Shown here one piece after another: positions 1-8,921 of a stretch of 64,000 nt of DNA. This stretch comes from an uncultured Halocynthiibacter sp. (GTDB taxonomy: Bacteria; Pseudomonadota; Alphaproteobacteria; Rhodobacterales; Rhodobacteraceae), in NCBI GenBank assembly GCA_947503035.1, contig CANNCD010000002.1, positions 248,001-312,000 of the forward strand, written 5' to 3'. Every line of letters starts with the position of its first letter. Positions within the stretch are counted from its first letter, which is position 1. The translations under genes and the position numbers were made by a program. Under the pieces are notes generated by a model. The model was not told the origin of the DNA and did not search any database. It saw only the letters and a program-made list of their open reading frames with translations.

Positions 1-739
1 CGACACAGACGATGGATGGGCCGGTTGGTGTGTCAAATTGGTACGACGACCGCATTCCGCCCACAACCGCCAATGTCCCGATTGCCGCAGCCCAAATGGC
101 CATGGCCTCGGGGGTGCGGGCCAGTGGGCGCGCGGCGGCGGCGGGGATGATCAACATCGCCGCGATGAGCAACACGCCCACGACCTTAATCGCGACGGCA
201 ACCACAACGGCCAGCGCGAGCGAAAGAAGCATTCGTTCGCGGTTGGGGTTGATCCCACTGGCCGAGGCCAAATCGGGGTTCAGAGTGGCGATCAACAATG
301 GCGACCAACGCCAGATCATCAGTACGATGACCGACAGGGCACCGCCCCAAATCACCGTCAAATCGGTGCGCCCCACCGCAAGGATGTCGCCAAAGAGATA
401 GGACATAAGATCAATGCGCACCCCCTGAAGGAGCGACACTGCCACGAGGCCAAAGGCAATCGCTGAATGCGCCATCACCCCCAACAGCGTATCCATGGCA
501 TATCCGCGACCGCTTAGGGTCGAGACGATAAGAGCCATGATCAATGCCACGGCCAAAACGCCGACAAAGATCGACGTAGAAAGGGCAAGCGAAAGCGCCA
601 CACCAAGGATCGCGGCATGTGCGGTCGCATCGCCAAAATACGCCATCCGCCGCCATACGACAAAACAGCCAAGCGGCGCGGCCGCGAGTGCAACACCAAT
701 GCCGGCGAGCGTCGCGCGGATCAGAAAATCATCCAACAT
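1..739 (-). CDS. znuB: Zinc ABC transporter permease ZnuB (partial, 3' end outside window)
   Basis: Inner-membrane permease of the high-affinity Zn2+ ABC importer. The first 246 residues are visible; the C-terminus lies beyond position 1. The protein starts MLDDFLIRATL and is almost wholly hydrophobic, with an early WRRMAYFGDATAH stretch typical of the ABC-3 (ZnuB/MntB/TroC) family, followed by several membrane segments. The ATG at 737-739 lies inside the end of znuC (11-base overlap), so translation is probably coupled. It is the third gene of a zur-znuC-znuB operon on the minus strand. The zinc assignment rests on the adjacent Zur regulator; the family alone would also allow manganese. Confidence 0.9.
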   Translation of the reverse strand, partial: MLDDFLIRATLAGIGVALAAAPLGCFVVWRRMAYFGDATAHAAILGVALSLALSTSIFVGVLAVALIMALIVSTLSGRGYAMDTLLGVMAHSAIAFGLVAVSLLQGVRIDLMSYLFGDILAVGRTDLTVIWGGALSVIVLMIWRWSPLLIATLNPDLASASGINPNRERMLLSLALAVVVAVAIKVVGVLLIAAMLIIPAAAARPLARTPEAMAIWAAAIGTLAVVGGMRSSYQFDTPTGPSIVCV

Positions 740-1484
740 GGCCGTTATCCCCAGAATGGTCGTGGCTACAGGTTTCGTCATGACGGTGGTTGTGGTCGTG
801 ACGATAAAGCGCCAACGCCCCCTGCGTGCCTGACCCGAACAACGCACGATATTCGGGGGCGGATGCCACGATATCGGGCGTGCCGTGGCAACAGACATGC
901 CCGTTCAGGCAGATCACCCGATCGGATGCCGCCATGACAACGTGTAAATCGTGGCTGACCATAAGAACAGCACAGCCAAGGCGCGCCCGTACGTCTTCGA
1001 TCTGACGATAGAACGACGCCGCACCTGGTTGATCAAGCCCCTGCGTCGCCTCGTCCAAGATCAACAAATTGGGCCGATCCAAAAGCGCACGCGCCAGCAA
1101 AACCCGCTGCAATTGCCCACCAGACAGGTCAACGATTTGACGCGCGCCGATGTCATCAACGCCCGCCGCAGCAAGTGCCGATTGGGTGTCGGGTGCGCTT
1201 CTACGGCGCGGAAGGCTTAGGAAACGGGAAACCGTCATCGGCAAAGACGCGTCGATTTGGAGCTTTTGCGGAACATAGCCGATCCGAAGGTCATCGGCAC
1301 GCTTGATGCCACCGCTTGTTGGGGGCAATGCACCGATAATCGCCCGCATTAGGGTCGATTTTCCCGATCCGTTCGGGCCGATCACGGTTACAATTTCACC
1401 TGCAGATATCGAAAAATCAACATGAGACAACGCCGCATGCCCGCCCAGATTGACGGACAGGTTGTTTACATTCACAAGGCTCAT
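729..1484 (-). CDS. znuC: Zinc ABC transporter ATP-binding protein ZnuC
   Basis: ATPase subunit that powers zinc import through ZnuB. The 251 residues contain a Walker A (GPNGSGKST, near residue 36), the ABC signature LSGGQLQRV, Walker B (LLILDEAT) and a switch histidine (MVSHD). The C-terminus is rich in His, Asp and Cys (HDHNHRHDETCSHDH), a metal-binding tail common in zinc transporters. I chose the ATG at 1484 over an upstream in-frame codon because it gives the normal ABC N-terminus MSLVNVNNLSV. That ATG overlaps the zur stop as ATGA. No znuA (periplasmic binding protein) is present on either side in this window. Confidence 0.93.
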   Translation of the reverse strand: MSLVNVNNLSVNLGGHAALSHVDFSISAGEIVTVIGPNGSGKSTLMRAIIGALPPTSGGIKRADDLRIGYVPQKLQIDASLPMTVSRFLSLPRRRSAPDTQSALAAAGVDDIGARQIVDLSGGQLQRVLLARALLDRPNLLILDEATQGLDQPGAASFYRQIEDVRARLGCAVLMVSHDLHVVMAASDRVICLNGHVCCHGTPDIVASAPEYRALFGSGTQGALALYRHDHNHRHDETCSHDHSGDNGHVG

Positions 1485-1963
1485 GCAGCAGGCGTTTCCA
1501 CACAATTCGGGCAGATGCCTTCGATCTCGATGGTAGATTTCTGGACCGTAAAACCAGCCTGTTTTGCGATCTGATCAATCTGGCCTTGGGTCGGGTCGGT
1601 GTGGGCCTCGACGACGCTTTCGCAGCTGGTGCAAATCAGAAACGCGGGCGTGTGTTCGTTGCCGGAATGCGTGCAGGCGGTATAGGCATTGCGGTTCTCG
1701 ATCTTGTGGACGAACCCGTGGGTCACCAAGAAATCCAACGCGCGATAGGCGACCGGCGGCTGTGAACCAAGCCCCTCGGACGAGATAACCGCAAGGATAT
1801 CATAGGCCCCAAGCGCCTTGTGATCATTCAGCAGAAGTTCAAGCACCCGACGACGCACTGGCGTAAGTTTGAGCTTTCTCTCACGGCAATAGGTCTCGGC
1901 TGCGGTCAGCGCGCCAGAGATGCAGACAGTGTGGTCATGGTGTTCAAAGCCGCTTTGGGACAT
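1481..1963 (-). CDS. zur: Fur-family zinc uptake regulator Zur
   Basis: Fur-family repressor of 160 residues that should sense Zn2+ and control the znuCB genes downstream of it. An N-terminal winged helix (about residues 20-90, with LTPVRRRVLELLL and the recognition region PPVAYRALDFLV) precedes a dimerisation domain. That domain carries the structural zinc ligands Cys111/Cys114 (CTSC) and Cys151/Cys154 (CPNC). I chose the ATG at 1963 over a much longer upstream reading because it has a good ribosome site (CAGGAG) and the normal family length. Position in an operon with znuC and znuB identifies it as Zur rather than Fur, Mur or PerR. Confidence 0.9.
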   Translation of the reverse strand: MSQSGFEHHDHTVCISGALTAAETYCRERKLKLTPVRRRVLELLLNDHKALGAYDILAVISSEGLGSQPPVAYRALDFLVTHGFVHKIENRNAYTACTHSGNEHTPAFLICTSCESVVEAHTDPTQGQIDQIAKQAGFTVQKSTIEIEGICPNCVETPAA

Positions 1964-1983
1964 GGTCGCTCCTGTGCTGTGCT

Positions 1984-1998
1984 TGATATAATGTAACA
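1984..1998. promoter_or_regulatory. Probable Zur box upstream of zur
   Basis: TGATATAATGTAACA is an imperfect 15-base palindrome (TGnTAnA-T-TnTAnCA), 20 bases before the zur start. It resembles the AT-rich inverted repeats bound by alphaproteobacterial Zur, which suggests autoregulation of zur-znuC-znuB by zinc. It also sits 62 bases before the divergent DUF1643 start, so it could affect that gene. Confidence 0.5.
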
Positions 1999-2060
1999 GA
2001 GCGAGCGGGCGATGAAAAGCACCACTTGCCTTGTGAATAACAAGTTGCGACAACGTTCCC

Positions 2061-2573
2061 ATGATCACCAAAGAACACACTGACTTGATGTCACAATCGA
2101 CGGCGATTTTCTCGGATTGTGAGAAATATCGGTACTGCCTGACACGCACTTGGGATCCGACCTTGCGGCGGGTGGCATTCGTGATGTTGAACCCGTCCAC
2201 CGCCGACGAGATCAAGAACGACCCGACGGTGGAACGGTGCGAACGTCGGGCGCGCACGCTTGGCTTTGGGGCGTTTCGGGTGTGCAATATCTTTGCGTGG
2301 CGCGACACCGATCCCAAGTTGATGAAGGCCGCAGCGGACCCCGTTGGCCCCGAAAATGACGCCGCGATTTTGGAGGCTTGTGAATGGGCCGATATGGTTG
2401 TCTGTGCATGGGGGGCGCATGGCGATCATTTGGATCGCGGCGCGCAATGCGAGGCGATGATGCGGGCAACCGGTGCGCCGCTCTATCATGTTGGCCTGAC
2501 CAAGGCCGGCCTGCCGCGCCACCCGCTTTATGTGGCCTATGCGGTGCAACCGACCGAATGGAAAATAGCATGA
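2061..2573 (+). CDS. DUF1643 family protein
   Basis: A 170-residue DUF1643 protein of unknown biochemical role. The family core is clear: YSLTR-like YRYCLTRTWDP, then VMLNPSTAD, NDPTVERCERRA, FGAFRVCNIFAWR and PVGPENDAAI. The C-terminal part (VVCAWGAHG, LGLTKxGxPRHPLY-like) is also typical. No membrane segment or signal is seen, so it is cytoplasmic. I took the ATG at 2061; an ATG at 2088 is also possible, and neither has a clear ribosome site. The stop overlaps the next start as ATGA. The gene is divergent from zur and shares its regulatory region, but a link with zinc is only a guess. Confidence 0.8.
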   Translation: MITKEHTDLMSQSTAIFSDCEKYRYCLTRTWDPTLRRVAFVMLNPSTADEIKNDPTVERCERRARTLGFGAFRVCNIFAWRDTDPKLMKAAADPVGPENDAAILEACEWADMVVCAWGAHGDHLDRGAQCEAMMRATGAPLYHVGLTKAGLPRHPLYVAYAVQPTEWKIA

Positions 2574-2827
2574 CCGACGATGAACTTGCCGCCCTTCGCA
2601 AAGAAGTTGCGCGATTGAATGAACACCGATTTATCGGTATTTTGAACAGTCCTTGGAAGGGGATTGGATTTCAATTCTTGCGGGGAATCGCCTTTGGTCT
2701 TGGCTCGGTAATTGGGGCGACGTTGGTGGTTTCAGTGCTGGGCTATGCGCTTTCGACGGTGAATTTCCTTCCGATCATCGGCGATTGGGCCAGTGAAATC
2801 GCCAATCAAATTGAGCTTGATCGCTAG
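2570..2827 (+). CDS. DUF5665 family small membrane protein
   Basis: An 85-residue protein matching the DUF5665 pattern, common in Rhodobacterales and without a known function. The N-terminal 25 residues are charged and helical (ELAALRKEVARLNEHRF). NSPWKGIGFQFLRGIAFGLGSV and one strong membrane helix (about 43-65) follow, then a short acidic tail. Its start overlaps the stop of the DUF1643 gene (ATGA), so the two are probably co-translated. It is likely an inner-membrane protein. Confidence 0.75.
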   Translation: MTDDELAALRKEVARLNEHRFIGILNSPWKGIGFQFLRGIAFGLGSVIGATLVVSVLGYALSTVNFLPIIGDWASEIANQIELDR

Positions 2828-2968
2828 AAAACAAAGGGGGAACGATTGATTTCCTGCGTTCTGGCGAAATTTGACTAAAATCCGAAATAGTTCCCAACAG
2901 ATTATTGAGGTGATTTATGCTTTAAATATGGGATGCATATGTGTGTTGCGTCCTTTGAGGGTCCCTAA

Positions 2969-3916
2969 ATGTTTGGTTTGTTCGGGTTAGTTGGTCTGTT
3001 GTTTGCTGGCGTCATGTCAGAGGCTGTGGTTCCTATTGAAGAGGAAAAAGAACCCGTCGAAGGTGCTTCTTCGAACGCTGCCGAGGATCTCGGCAGCGAG
3101 GTCGACACGACGATCGAAGGGACCTCTCTCGATGATATTCTGAACGGCACTGATGCCGCCGATGTCACTAATGGTGGGGGCGGTAACGACATTATTGGCG
3201 GCGATGACGGAGCAGATATTCTGAGCGGTGATGGCGGTGACGATGGGATCGTTGCGGGGAATGGTGACGACATCCTTTTTGGCGGCGACGGCGATGACGA
3301 ACTTCATGGCGAACGCGGCGACGATGAACTTTACGGCGATGCTGGTGATGACCATCTGTATGGTCATGTCGGGGATGATACCCTCGACGGCGGTATAGGC
3401 CACGATACGCTTCATGGGGGCGATGGCGCAGACGTGGTCATGGGCGGTGATGGCGATGACTCTGTTTCTGGCAATAGCGGAAATGACACACTTATCGGCG
3501 GGCTTGGTTCGGACACCCTGATGGGCGGCTGGGGCGATGATATCGTTGCTGGCGTCGAGTTGGATGAAAATGGCCAGGACGTGGATGGCCAAGACTATCT
3601 TAATGGCGGTGGAAATGACGACACGTTGATCGTGGGCGCAGATGACATCGCAAGCGGAGGAACAGGCGAGGATACGTTTGTTCTTGGCGGGTGGATTGGC
3701 GATGGCCGCGCAGCGCAGATCAGCGATTTCGACGGCGAAGAAGATACCATCATCGTGGAGGTTGAAAGCGAGTCCCTGGATGCTGCAGAGGTCACAATCG
3801 AACGTGATGCGGGTGATCCTGCCACGTCCTACGTGGTTCTGGATGGTGTGCGCATCGCAGAAGTGGCCGCGTCTCCCAATCTCACTGCGGATCAAATCAC
3901 AATCGTCGCGGCCTAA
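2969..3916 (+). CDS. RTX (hemolysin-type) calcium-binding repeat protein
   Basis: A 315-residue, strongly acidic protein. Residues about 60-200 are a run of nonapeptide RTX repeats of the GGxGxDxLxG type (GGGGNDIIGG, GGDGDDELHG, GGDGADVVMGG), which fold into a Ca2+-binding beta-roll. The C-terminal 100 residues hold the DTFVLGG and ISDFDGEEDTI motifs typical of the end of RTX domains. The N-terminus (MFGLFGLVGLLFAG) is a hydrophobic segment, so the protein may be membrane-anchored instead of, or before, type I secretion. No type I secretion genes are nearby. The gene stands alone; its partner or target is unknown. Confidence 0.85.
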   Translation: MFGLFGLVGLLFAGVMSEAVVPIEEEKEPVEGASSNAAEDLGSEVDTTIEGTSLDDILNGTDAADVTNGGGGNDIIGGDDGADILSGDGGDDGIVAGNGDDILFGGDGDDELHGERGDDELYGDAGDDHLYGHVGDDTLDGGIGHDTLHGGDGADVVMGGDGDDSVSGNSGNDTLIGGLGSDTLMGGWGDDIVAGVELDENGQDVDGQDYLNGGGNDDTLIVGADDIASGGTGEDTFVLGGWIGDGRAAQISDFDGEEDTIIVEVESESLDAAEVTIERDAGDPATSYVVLDGVRIAEVAASPNLTADQITIVAA

Positions 3917-4057
3917 CTGCGCTACCCCCTTTCATTTCTTCCCAAAATCGCCTATACGCGCGCATCGGTCCGAGTCTCTTGGGCCGATTTCTCCATGGGC
4001 TTTGCTGGACGACGTCCCGGCTTGTGCCATTAACCTTATCTCTTAAAGGAGACCCCG

Positions 4058-4327
4058 ATGTCGATTACTGCAGAAGAAAAAGCACGCCTAATGAAAGAAT
4101 TCGCAACGAAAGAAGGTGACACTGGTTCACCTGAAGTTCAGATTGCTATCCTTTCCTCACGCATCTCTACGCTGACTGAGCACTTCAAAACCCACAAAAA
4201 AGACAACCACGGTCGTCGTGGTCTTTTGAAAATGGTTGCTCTTCGTCGTAAGCTTTTGGACTACCTTAAAGGTAAAGAAGAGAAGCGCTACCAAGACCTC
4301 ATCGCACGTCTCGGCCTACGTCGCTAA
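4058..4327 (+). CDS. rpsO: 30S ribosomal protein S15
   Basis: Ribosomal protein S15, 89 residues, the exact usual length. It binds the central domain of 16S rRNA and helps to form an intersubunit bridge. The family signature is clear: [22 protein letters not shown] at the start, then [19 protein letters not shown] and [22 protein letters not shown] strong ribosome site (AAAGGAG) lies before the ATG at 4058. Codons are those of a highly expressed gene. It precedes pnp, as in most bacteria. Confidence 0.98.
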   Translation: MSITAEEKARLMKEFATKEGDTGSPEVQIAILSSRISTLTEHFKTHKKDNHGRRGLLKMVALRRKLLDYLKGKEEKRYQDLIARLGLRR

Positions 4328-4332
4328 TCTAC

Positions 4333-4361
4333 AAAGTCGCGCCCCATTCGGGCGCGACTTT
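4333..4361 (+). terminator. Hairpin after rpsO (attenuator or processing site)
   Basis: A perfect 12-base-pair stem (4333-4344 with 4350-4361) and a 5-base loop lie just after the rpsO stop. Only a short broken T run follows, so it may be a partial terminator or an RNase site between rpsO and pnp. Confidence 0.7.
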
Positions 4362-4380
4362 CATTTCTACTGTCCACATG

Positions 4381-4475
4381 TCTACCAGACGGGCCCGCCT
4401 CGGTAGATGGATACGAAAAGGGCCACGGGGATACGCCCCGTACGCAAACGGCCTGCGGGGATACGCCCCAATACG
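4381..4475 (+). promoter_or_regulatory. Structured pnp leader with duplicated 13-base repeat
   Basis: The region before pnp holds a TCTACC/GGTAGA stem (4381-4386 with 4402-4407). It also has two copies of GGGGATACGCCCC (4427-4439 and 4457-4469), each able to form a small hairpin. Similar leaders in enterobacteria are cut by RNase III and let PNPase control its own mRNA. That role here is inferred from position and structure only. Confidence 0.5.
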
Positions 4476-4495
4476 GCCAACATTAGGAAACGTTA

Positions 4496-6628
4496 ATGTT
4501 TAACGAAGTTAAAAAATCCATGCAGTGGGGCGAAGAAACGCTCACACTTGAAACGGGCAAAGTGGCCCGCCAAGCCGACGGCACAGTGATTGCCACCCTC
4601 GGCGAAACATCTGTCATGGCGAACGTGACATTTGCACGCAAACAAAAGCCGGGCCAAGATTTCTTCCCGCTGACCGTGCACTACCAAGAAAAATACTATG
4701 CGGCTGGTAAAGTTCCAGGTGGCTTCTTTAAGCGTGAAGCACGCCCAACCGAAAAAGAAACACTGACTGCACGTCTGATCGACCGTCCGATCCGTCCGTT
4801 GTTCGTTCCTGGTTTCAAAAACGAAGTTTTGGTGATGTGTACTGTTCTGTCACATGACCTTGTAAACGACCCAGACATGGTTGCGATGATCGCGGCCTCT
4901 GCGGCGCTTACGCTTTCTGGTGCACCGTTCATGGGCCCAATCGCCGCTGCGCGCGTTGGCTTTGAGGATGGCGAATACATCCTGAACCCAGAACTTGATG
5001 ACATGCACGATCTTCGCAACAAGCCAGAGCAGCGTCTCGACCTTGTTGTTGCCGGCACAAAAGACGCCGTGATGATGGTTGAATCCGAAGCATACGAATT
5101 GTCCGAAGCAGAGATGCTTGGTGCGGTGAAATTTGCCCACGACGCGATCCAGCCTGTGATCGACCTGATCATCGACCTTGCAGAAGACGCTGCAAAAGAG
5201 CCGTTCGATTTCCAAGCACCTGACTACTCTGAGCTTTATGAAGCTGTGAAGGCCGCTGGCGAAACCGAAATGCGCGCCGCGTTTGCGTTGTCCGACAAAC
5301 AGGAACGCACTGCTGCTGTTTCTGCTGCGCGTGACGTGATCACTGCTGCGTTGACAGAAGAGCAACTCGAAGATGCGAACCTTGGTTCTGCAATGAAGAA
5401 GCTCGAAGCGGGCATCCTTCGTGGTGACGTTGTGAAAACGGGTAAGCGTATCGACGGTCGTGCGACCGACGAAATCCGCGCCATTGAATCCGAAACTGGT
5501 TTCCTTCCACGGACACACGGTTCCGCATTGTTCACACGTGGCGAAACACAGGGTCTTGTTGTAACGACTTTGGGTACTGGCGACGACGAACAAATGATCG
5601 ACGCGCTTCAGGGCACATACCGTTCGAACTTCATGTTGCACTATAACTTCCCTCCCTACTCTGTGGGTGAAGTTGGTCGTGTGTCTGGCCCAGGTCGTCG
5701 TGAAATCGGTCACGGTAAACTTGCATGGCGCGCGCTCCAGGCGGTTCTGCCTGCGGCAACTGATTTCCCATACACCGTTCGCGTTGTATCCGAGATCACT
5801 GAATCCAACGGTTCCTCCTCTATGGCGTCCGTATGTGGTGGCTCCTTGTCCATGATGGACGCGGGCGTTCCACTTAAGGCACCAGTTGCGGGTGTTGCGA
5901 TGGGTCTGATCCTAGAAGAAGACGGTTCCTACGCGATCCTGTCTGACATCTTGGGCGACGAAGATCACCTTGGCGATATGGACTTTAAAGTTGCGGGTAC
6001 CGAAAACGGTATCACGTCTCTTCAAATGGACATCAAAGTTGCGGGTATCACCCAAGAAATCATGGAAAAAGCATTGGACCAAGCGAAAGCCGGTCGTCTG
6101 CACATCCTTGGTGAAATGGGCAAAGCGCTTTCTGAGACTTCTGAATTCTCTGCACACGCACCACGCATTGAAACAATGCAGGTTCCAACAGACAAAATTC
6201 GCGAAGTTATCGGTTCCGGCGGTAAAGTGATCCGTGAGATCGTTGAAACATCCGGCGCCAAAGTTGACATCAACGACGAAGGCATCATCAAGATCGCATC
6301 TGCAAACGCAGAGTCGATCCAAAAAGCCTATGACATGATCCACTCTATCGTAGCTGAGCCAGAAGAAGGCGTTATCTACAAAGGTAAAGTTGTGAAGATC
6401 GTAGACTTTGGTGCGTTCGTGAACTTCTTCGGTAAACGCGATGGTCTTGTGCACGTGTCTCAGATTGAGAACCGTCGCCTGAACCACCCATCCGACGTTC
6501 TTAAAGAAGGCCAAGAAGTCTTCGTTAAGCTCTTGGGCTTTGACGATCGCGGCAAGGTACGTTTGGCCATGAAGATGGTTGATCAGGCCACTGGCGAAGA
6601 GATCAAAGAAGAAGCAAAAGAAGACTAA
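4496..6628 (+). CDS. pnp: Polyribonucleotide nucleotidyltransferase (PNPase)
   Basis: Phosphorolytic 3'-5' exoribonuclease that degrades mRNA as a trimer and can run in reverse to add tails. The 710 residues follow the full family plan. A first RNase PH domain contains [22 protein letters not shown]. An alpha-helical linker follows, then a second RNase PH domain ([27 protein letters not shown]). The C-terminal KH domain has [19 protein letters not shown] and the S1 domain [20 protein letters not shown]. Codon choice indicates high expression. Its leader and position after rpsO match the common rpsO-pnp pairing. A strong terminator follows. Confidence 0.98.
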   Translation: MFNEVKKSMQWGEETLTLETGKVARQADGTVIATLGETSVMANVTFARKQKPGQDFFPLTVHYQEKYYAAGKVPGGFFKREARPTEKETLTARLIDRPIRPLFVPGFKNEVLVMCTVLSHDLVNDPDMVAMIAASAALTLSGAPFMGPIAAARVGFEDGEYILNPELDDMHDLRNKPEQRLDLVVAGTKDAVMMVESEAYELSEAEMLGAVKFAHDAIQPVIDLIIDLAEDAAKEPFDFQAPDYSELYEAVKAAGETEMRAAFALSDKQERTAAVSAARDVITAALTEEQLEDANLGSAMKKLEAGILRGDVVKTGKRIDGRATDEIRAIESETGFLPRTHGSALFTRGETQGLVVTTLGTGDDEQMIDALQGTYRSNFMLHYNFPPYSVGEVGRVSGPGRREIGHGKLAWRALQAVLPAATDFPYTVRVVSEITESNGSSSMASVCGGSLSMMDAGVPLKAPVAGVAMGLILEEDGSYAILSDILGDEDHLGDMDFKVAGTENGITSLQMDIKVAGITQEIMEKALDQAKAGRLHILGEMGKALSETSEFSAHAPRIETMQVPTDKIREVIGSGGKVIREIVETSGAKVDINDEGIIKIASANAESIQKAYDMIHSIVAEPEEGVIYKGKVVKIVDFGAFVNFFGKRDGLVHVSQIENRRLNHPSDVLKEGQEVFVKLLGFDDRGKVRLAMKMVDQATGEEIKEEAKED

Positions 6629-6648
6629 ACCCTTCTTTGCACAAATAG

Positions 6649-6684
6649 AAAAGGCCCCGCAGTGCAAACTGCGGGGCCTTTTTT
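6649..6684 (+). terminator. Rho-independent terminator of pnp
   Basis: A perfect 13-base-pair GC-rich stem (6651-6663 with 6668-6680), GCAA loop, flanking A's and a following run of six T's. It ends about 20 bases before the convergent peroxiredoxin gene and may serve both strands. Confidence 0.93.
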
Positions 6685-6702
6685 GTGTCTGGTGACCAAC
6701 GC

Positions 6703-7356
6703 TTACTTCGGCTGTTTGGCCGTGCGCAGATACGGAAGTTTGATGTCGAAACCATCGTATGTTTTCGCCGCGTCTTCGTCGGAGACGGACAGGGCAACGA
6801 TGATGTCTTCGCCGGGGACCCAGTTCGCCGGAGTCGCGATAGGTTTGCCCGCCGTCGCCTGAAGCGCGTCAAGCGCACGCAGGATTTCCGCAAAGTTGCG
6901 GCCAACGGTCATTGGGTAGGTCATGGACAGTAGCAGTTTCTTCTCGGGCGAGATGATGAACACGCTGCGCACGGTTGCGGAATCCGCCGGTGTGCGCCCA
7001 TCGGGCAAATACGCCTCGGCAGGGAGCATGTCATAGAGTTTCGACACAGTCAGGTCGTTGTCGGCCACAATCGGGAAACCCGCGCGCGCGCCGGAGAACG
7101 ATTCGATGTCGTCTTTCCATTTAAGGTGCTCTTCTACGCCATCGACGGAAATGCCGATCACCTTGGTGTTGCGTTTCGCCCATTCGTCATTCAACTGCGC
7201 AACCGCACCGAATTCTGTGGTGCAGACAGGCGTGAAATCTTTGGGGTGGGAAAATAGGATCGCATAGCTGTCGCCGATCCAGTCGTGAAAGTTGATTTCG
7301 CCGTCTGATGACTGTGCGGTGAAATTTGGAACAACGTCGTTGATACGTAGTGACAT
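6703..7356 (-). CDS. 1-Cys peroxiredoxin (Prx6 type)
   Basis: Thiol peroxidase of 217 residues that reduces hydrogen peroxide and organic hydroperoxides in the cytoplasm. The active-site stretch HPKDFTPVCTTE carries the peroxidatic Cys45. Residues typical of the Prx6/AhpC-TSA family continue with GISVDGVEEHLKWKDDIE and PLPYLR-like KLPYLR at the end. The long C-terminal domain (PANWVPGEDIIVALSVSDEDA) is the Prx6 mark. The ATG at 7356 was chosen for its ribosome site (CAGGAG) and correct family N-terminus; a longer upstream reading has no family support. It lies convergent to pnp and divergent from the aldehyde dehydrogenase. Confidence 0.93.
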   Translation of the reverse strand: MSLRINDVVPNFTAQSSDGEINFHDWIGDSYAILFSHPKDFTPVCTTEFGAVAQLNDEWAKRNTKVIGISVDGVEEHLKWKDDIESFSGARAGFPIVADNDLTVSKLYDMLPAEAYLPDGRTPADSATVRSVFIISPEKKLLLSMTYPMTVGRNFAEILRALDALQATAGKPIATPANWVPGEDIIVALSVSDEDAAKTYDGFDIKLPYLRTAKQPK

Positions 7357-7484
7357 GTGGCAATCTCCTGTGGGGTAATCTTTGGTTCCCTTACATATAG
7401 GGGGCGGCGATGCGTTCTGCCAACCCCACTTGTATCTCCCTTGGATCGGTGACAGGTTCGCGATCTGAAATACGAGAGCATGCC

Positions 7485-8921
7485 ATGATAGAGAAACGCG
7501 ATTTGTATATCGATGGCAGGTGGAGTGCGCCCTTGGTCCGGTGCGATATGCCTGTGATTGATCCGACAACCGAATTGCCCTTTGCGGTGGTGACCCGTGC
7601 GGGTGCGGACGATGCGGACGCGGCTGTGCGGGCCGCGCGACGCGTGTTTCCCGTGTGGTCGCAGACGCCGCCAGCGCTTCGGCGGGATTTGGTGGTCCGA
7701 ATTCTTGAGGAATTCGACAAGCGTCAGATTGATCTTGCCACAATGATTAGCCGCGAAATGGGTGCGCCGATTGATCTTGCGATGACGCGACAATTCCGCG
7801 GCGGCCGTAAGCATATCGAACAGTTTATTGCCGCGTTTGATGACGTGGAATTTGAACGGAAACTTGCGCCAGATACACCACAGGACCTGATCCTTAAGCA
7901 GCCCATTGGGGTGGTTGGGTTGATCACCCCGTGGAACTGGACCTTGAATCAAATCGCGTTGAAATGCATTGCGGCACTGTTGGCGGGCTGTACGATGGTG
8001 TTGAAGCCGTCCGAAATCACCCCGCAAACCGCGATGATATGGACCGAGATTTTGCACGATGCGGGTGTGCCTGCTGGCGTGTTCAATCTGGTGAATGGGG
8101 ATGCGACGACGGGGGCGGCATTGGTCGAACACCCTGATGTGGATCTGATTTCGTTCACCGGTTCGACCCGAGCGGGCATCGAGATCACCAAATCGGCTGC
8201 GGAAACCGTGAAGCGTGTGGTGTTGGAAATGGGCGGCAAGGGCGCAAATTTGATCTTTGCCGATGCGGACGAAAATGCGGTGCGTGACGGCGTCGAGGAT
8301 TGCTTTGCGAACTCTGGCCAGTCTTGCAACGCACCAACGCGCATGTTCGTTGCGCGGTCCCGTTATCGCGAGGCTGTTGATCAGGCCCGCGCGGTGGCCG
8401 TGGCGACCAAGGTCGGTGCGTCGCATATGTCCGGTGATCACATCGGCCCCGTCGCGTCCAAAGAACAGTTCGACAAGGTTCAGTCCCTTATCCAGTCTGG
8501 GATTGATCAGGGCGCGCGCTTGATCGCGGGCGGTCTTGGGCGGCCTGATGGGTTTTCGACGGGGTATTACGTGCGCCCGACGGTGTTCGCCGATGTGACG
8601 CCGGATATGGATATCGCGCGGCGCGAGATCTTTGGACCCGTCCTGTGCATGGTGCCGTTTGACACCGAAGACGAGGCAATCGCGATGGCCAATGACACGC
8701 GGTTTGGTCTGACGAATTATATTCAGACCGCGGACACCGACCGCCAAATCCGCGTCGCCCGTCAGTTGCGGTCAGGGATGGTCGAGATCAACGGTGTCGC
8801 CCGTGGCCCCGCCGCGCCGTTCGGCGGTATGCGTCAGTCCGGCAATGGCCGCGAGGGTGGCGTCTGGGGGATCGAAGAGTTCCTCGAGGTGCGCTCAATC
8901 TCGGGCTGGACAGTCGTTTAA
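7485..8921 (+). CDS. NAD(P)-dependent aldehyde dehydrogenase
   Basis: Aldehyde dehydrogenase superfamily enzyme, 478 residues. It oxidises an aldehyde to the acid with NAD(P)+. Visible motifs are the cofactor region TPWNWTLNQIALKCIAALLAGC, FTGSTRAG, the glutamate motif LEMGGKGANLIF, the catalytic-cysteine motif NSGQSCNAPTR, EIFGPVLC, and PFGGMRQSGNGREGG near the end. I chose the ATG at 7485 (MIEKRDLYIDGRW) because the upstream 25 codons do not resemble the family. The substrate cannot be read from sequence; the closest subgroup seems to be broad-range aldehyde dehydrogenases. The stop overlaps the convergent rluA stop by four bases. Confidence 0.9.
   Translation: MIEKRDLYIDGRWSAPLVRCDMPVIDPTTELPFAVVTRAGADDADAAVRAARRVFPVWSQTPPALRRDLVVRILEEFDKRQIDLATMISREMGAPIDLAMTRQFRGGRKHIEQFIAAFDDVEFERKLAPDTPQDLILKQPIGVVGLITPWNWTLNQIALKCIAALLAGCTMVLKPSEITPQTAMIWTEILHDAGVPAGVFNLVNGDATTGAALVEHPDVDLISFTGSTRAGIEITKSAAETVKRVVLEMGGKGANLIFADADENAVRDGVEDCFANSGQSCNAPTRMFVARSRYREAVDQARAVAVATKVGASHMSGDHIGPVASKEQFDKVQSLIQSGIDQGARLIAGGLGRPDGFSTGYYVRPTVFADVTPDMDIARREIFGPVLCMVPFDTEDEAIAMANDTRFGLTNYIQTADTDRQIRVARQLRSGMVEINGVARGPAAPFGGMRQSGNGREGGVWGIEEFLEVRSISGWTVV

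Noticed and set aside
3160-3560. Repeated DNA that could be taken for a CRISPR array
   Set aside because: Repeats are 27-base-spaced, degenerate and in frame; they encode RTX nonapeptides. No unique spacers or cas genes.
3017-3895. A 292-codon minus-strand ORF in the RTX gene
   Set aside because: It arises from the repetitive GGC/GAT codons of the RTX repeats; the plus-strand repeats explain it.
4850-5713. Minus-strand ORF opposite pnp
   Set aside because: Shadow of the strongly biased pnp codons; no ribosome site or family similarity.
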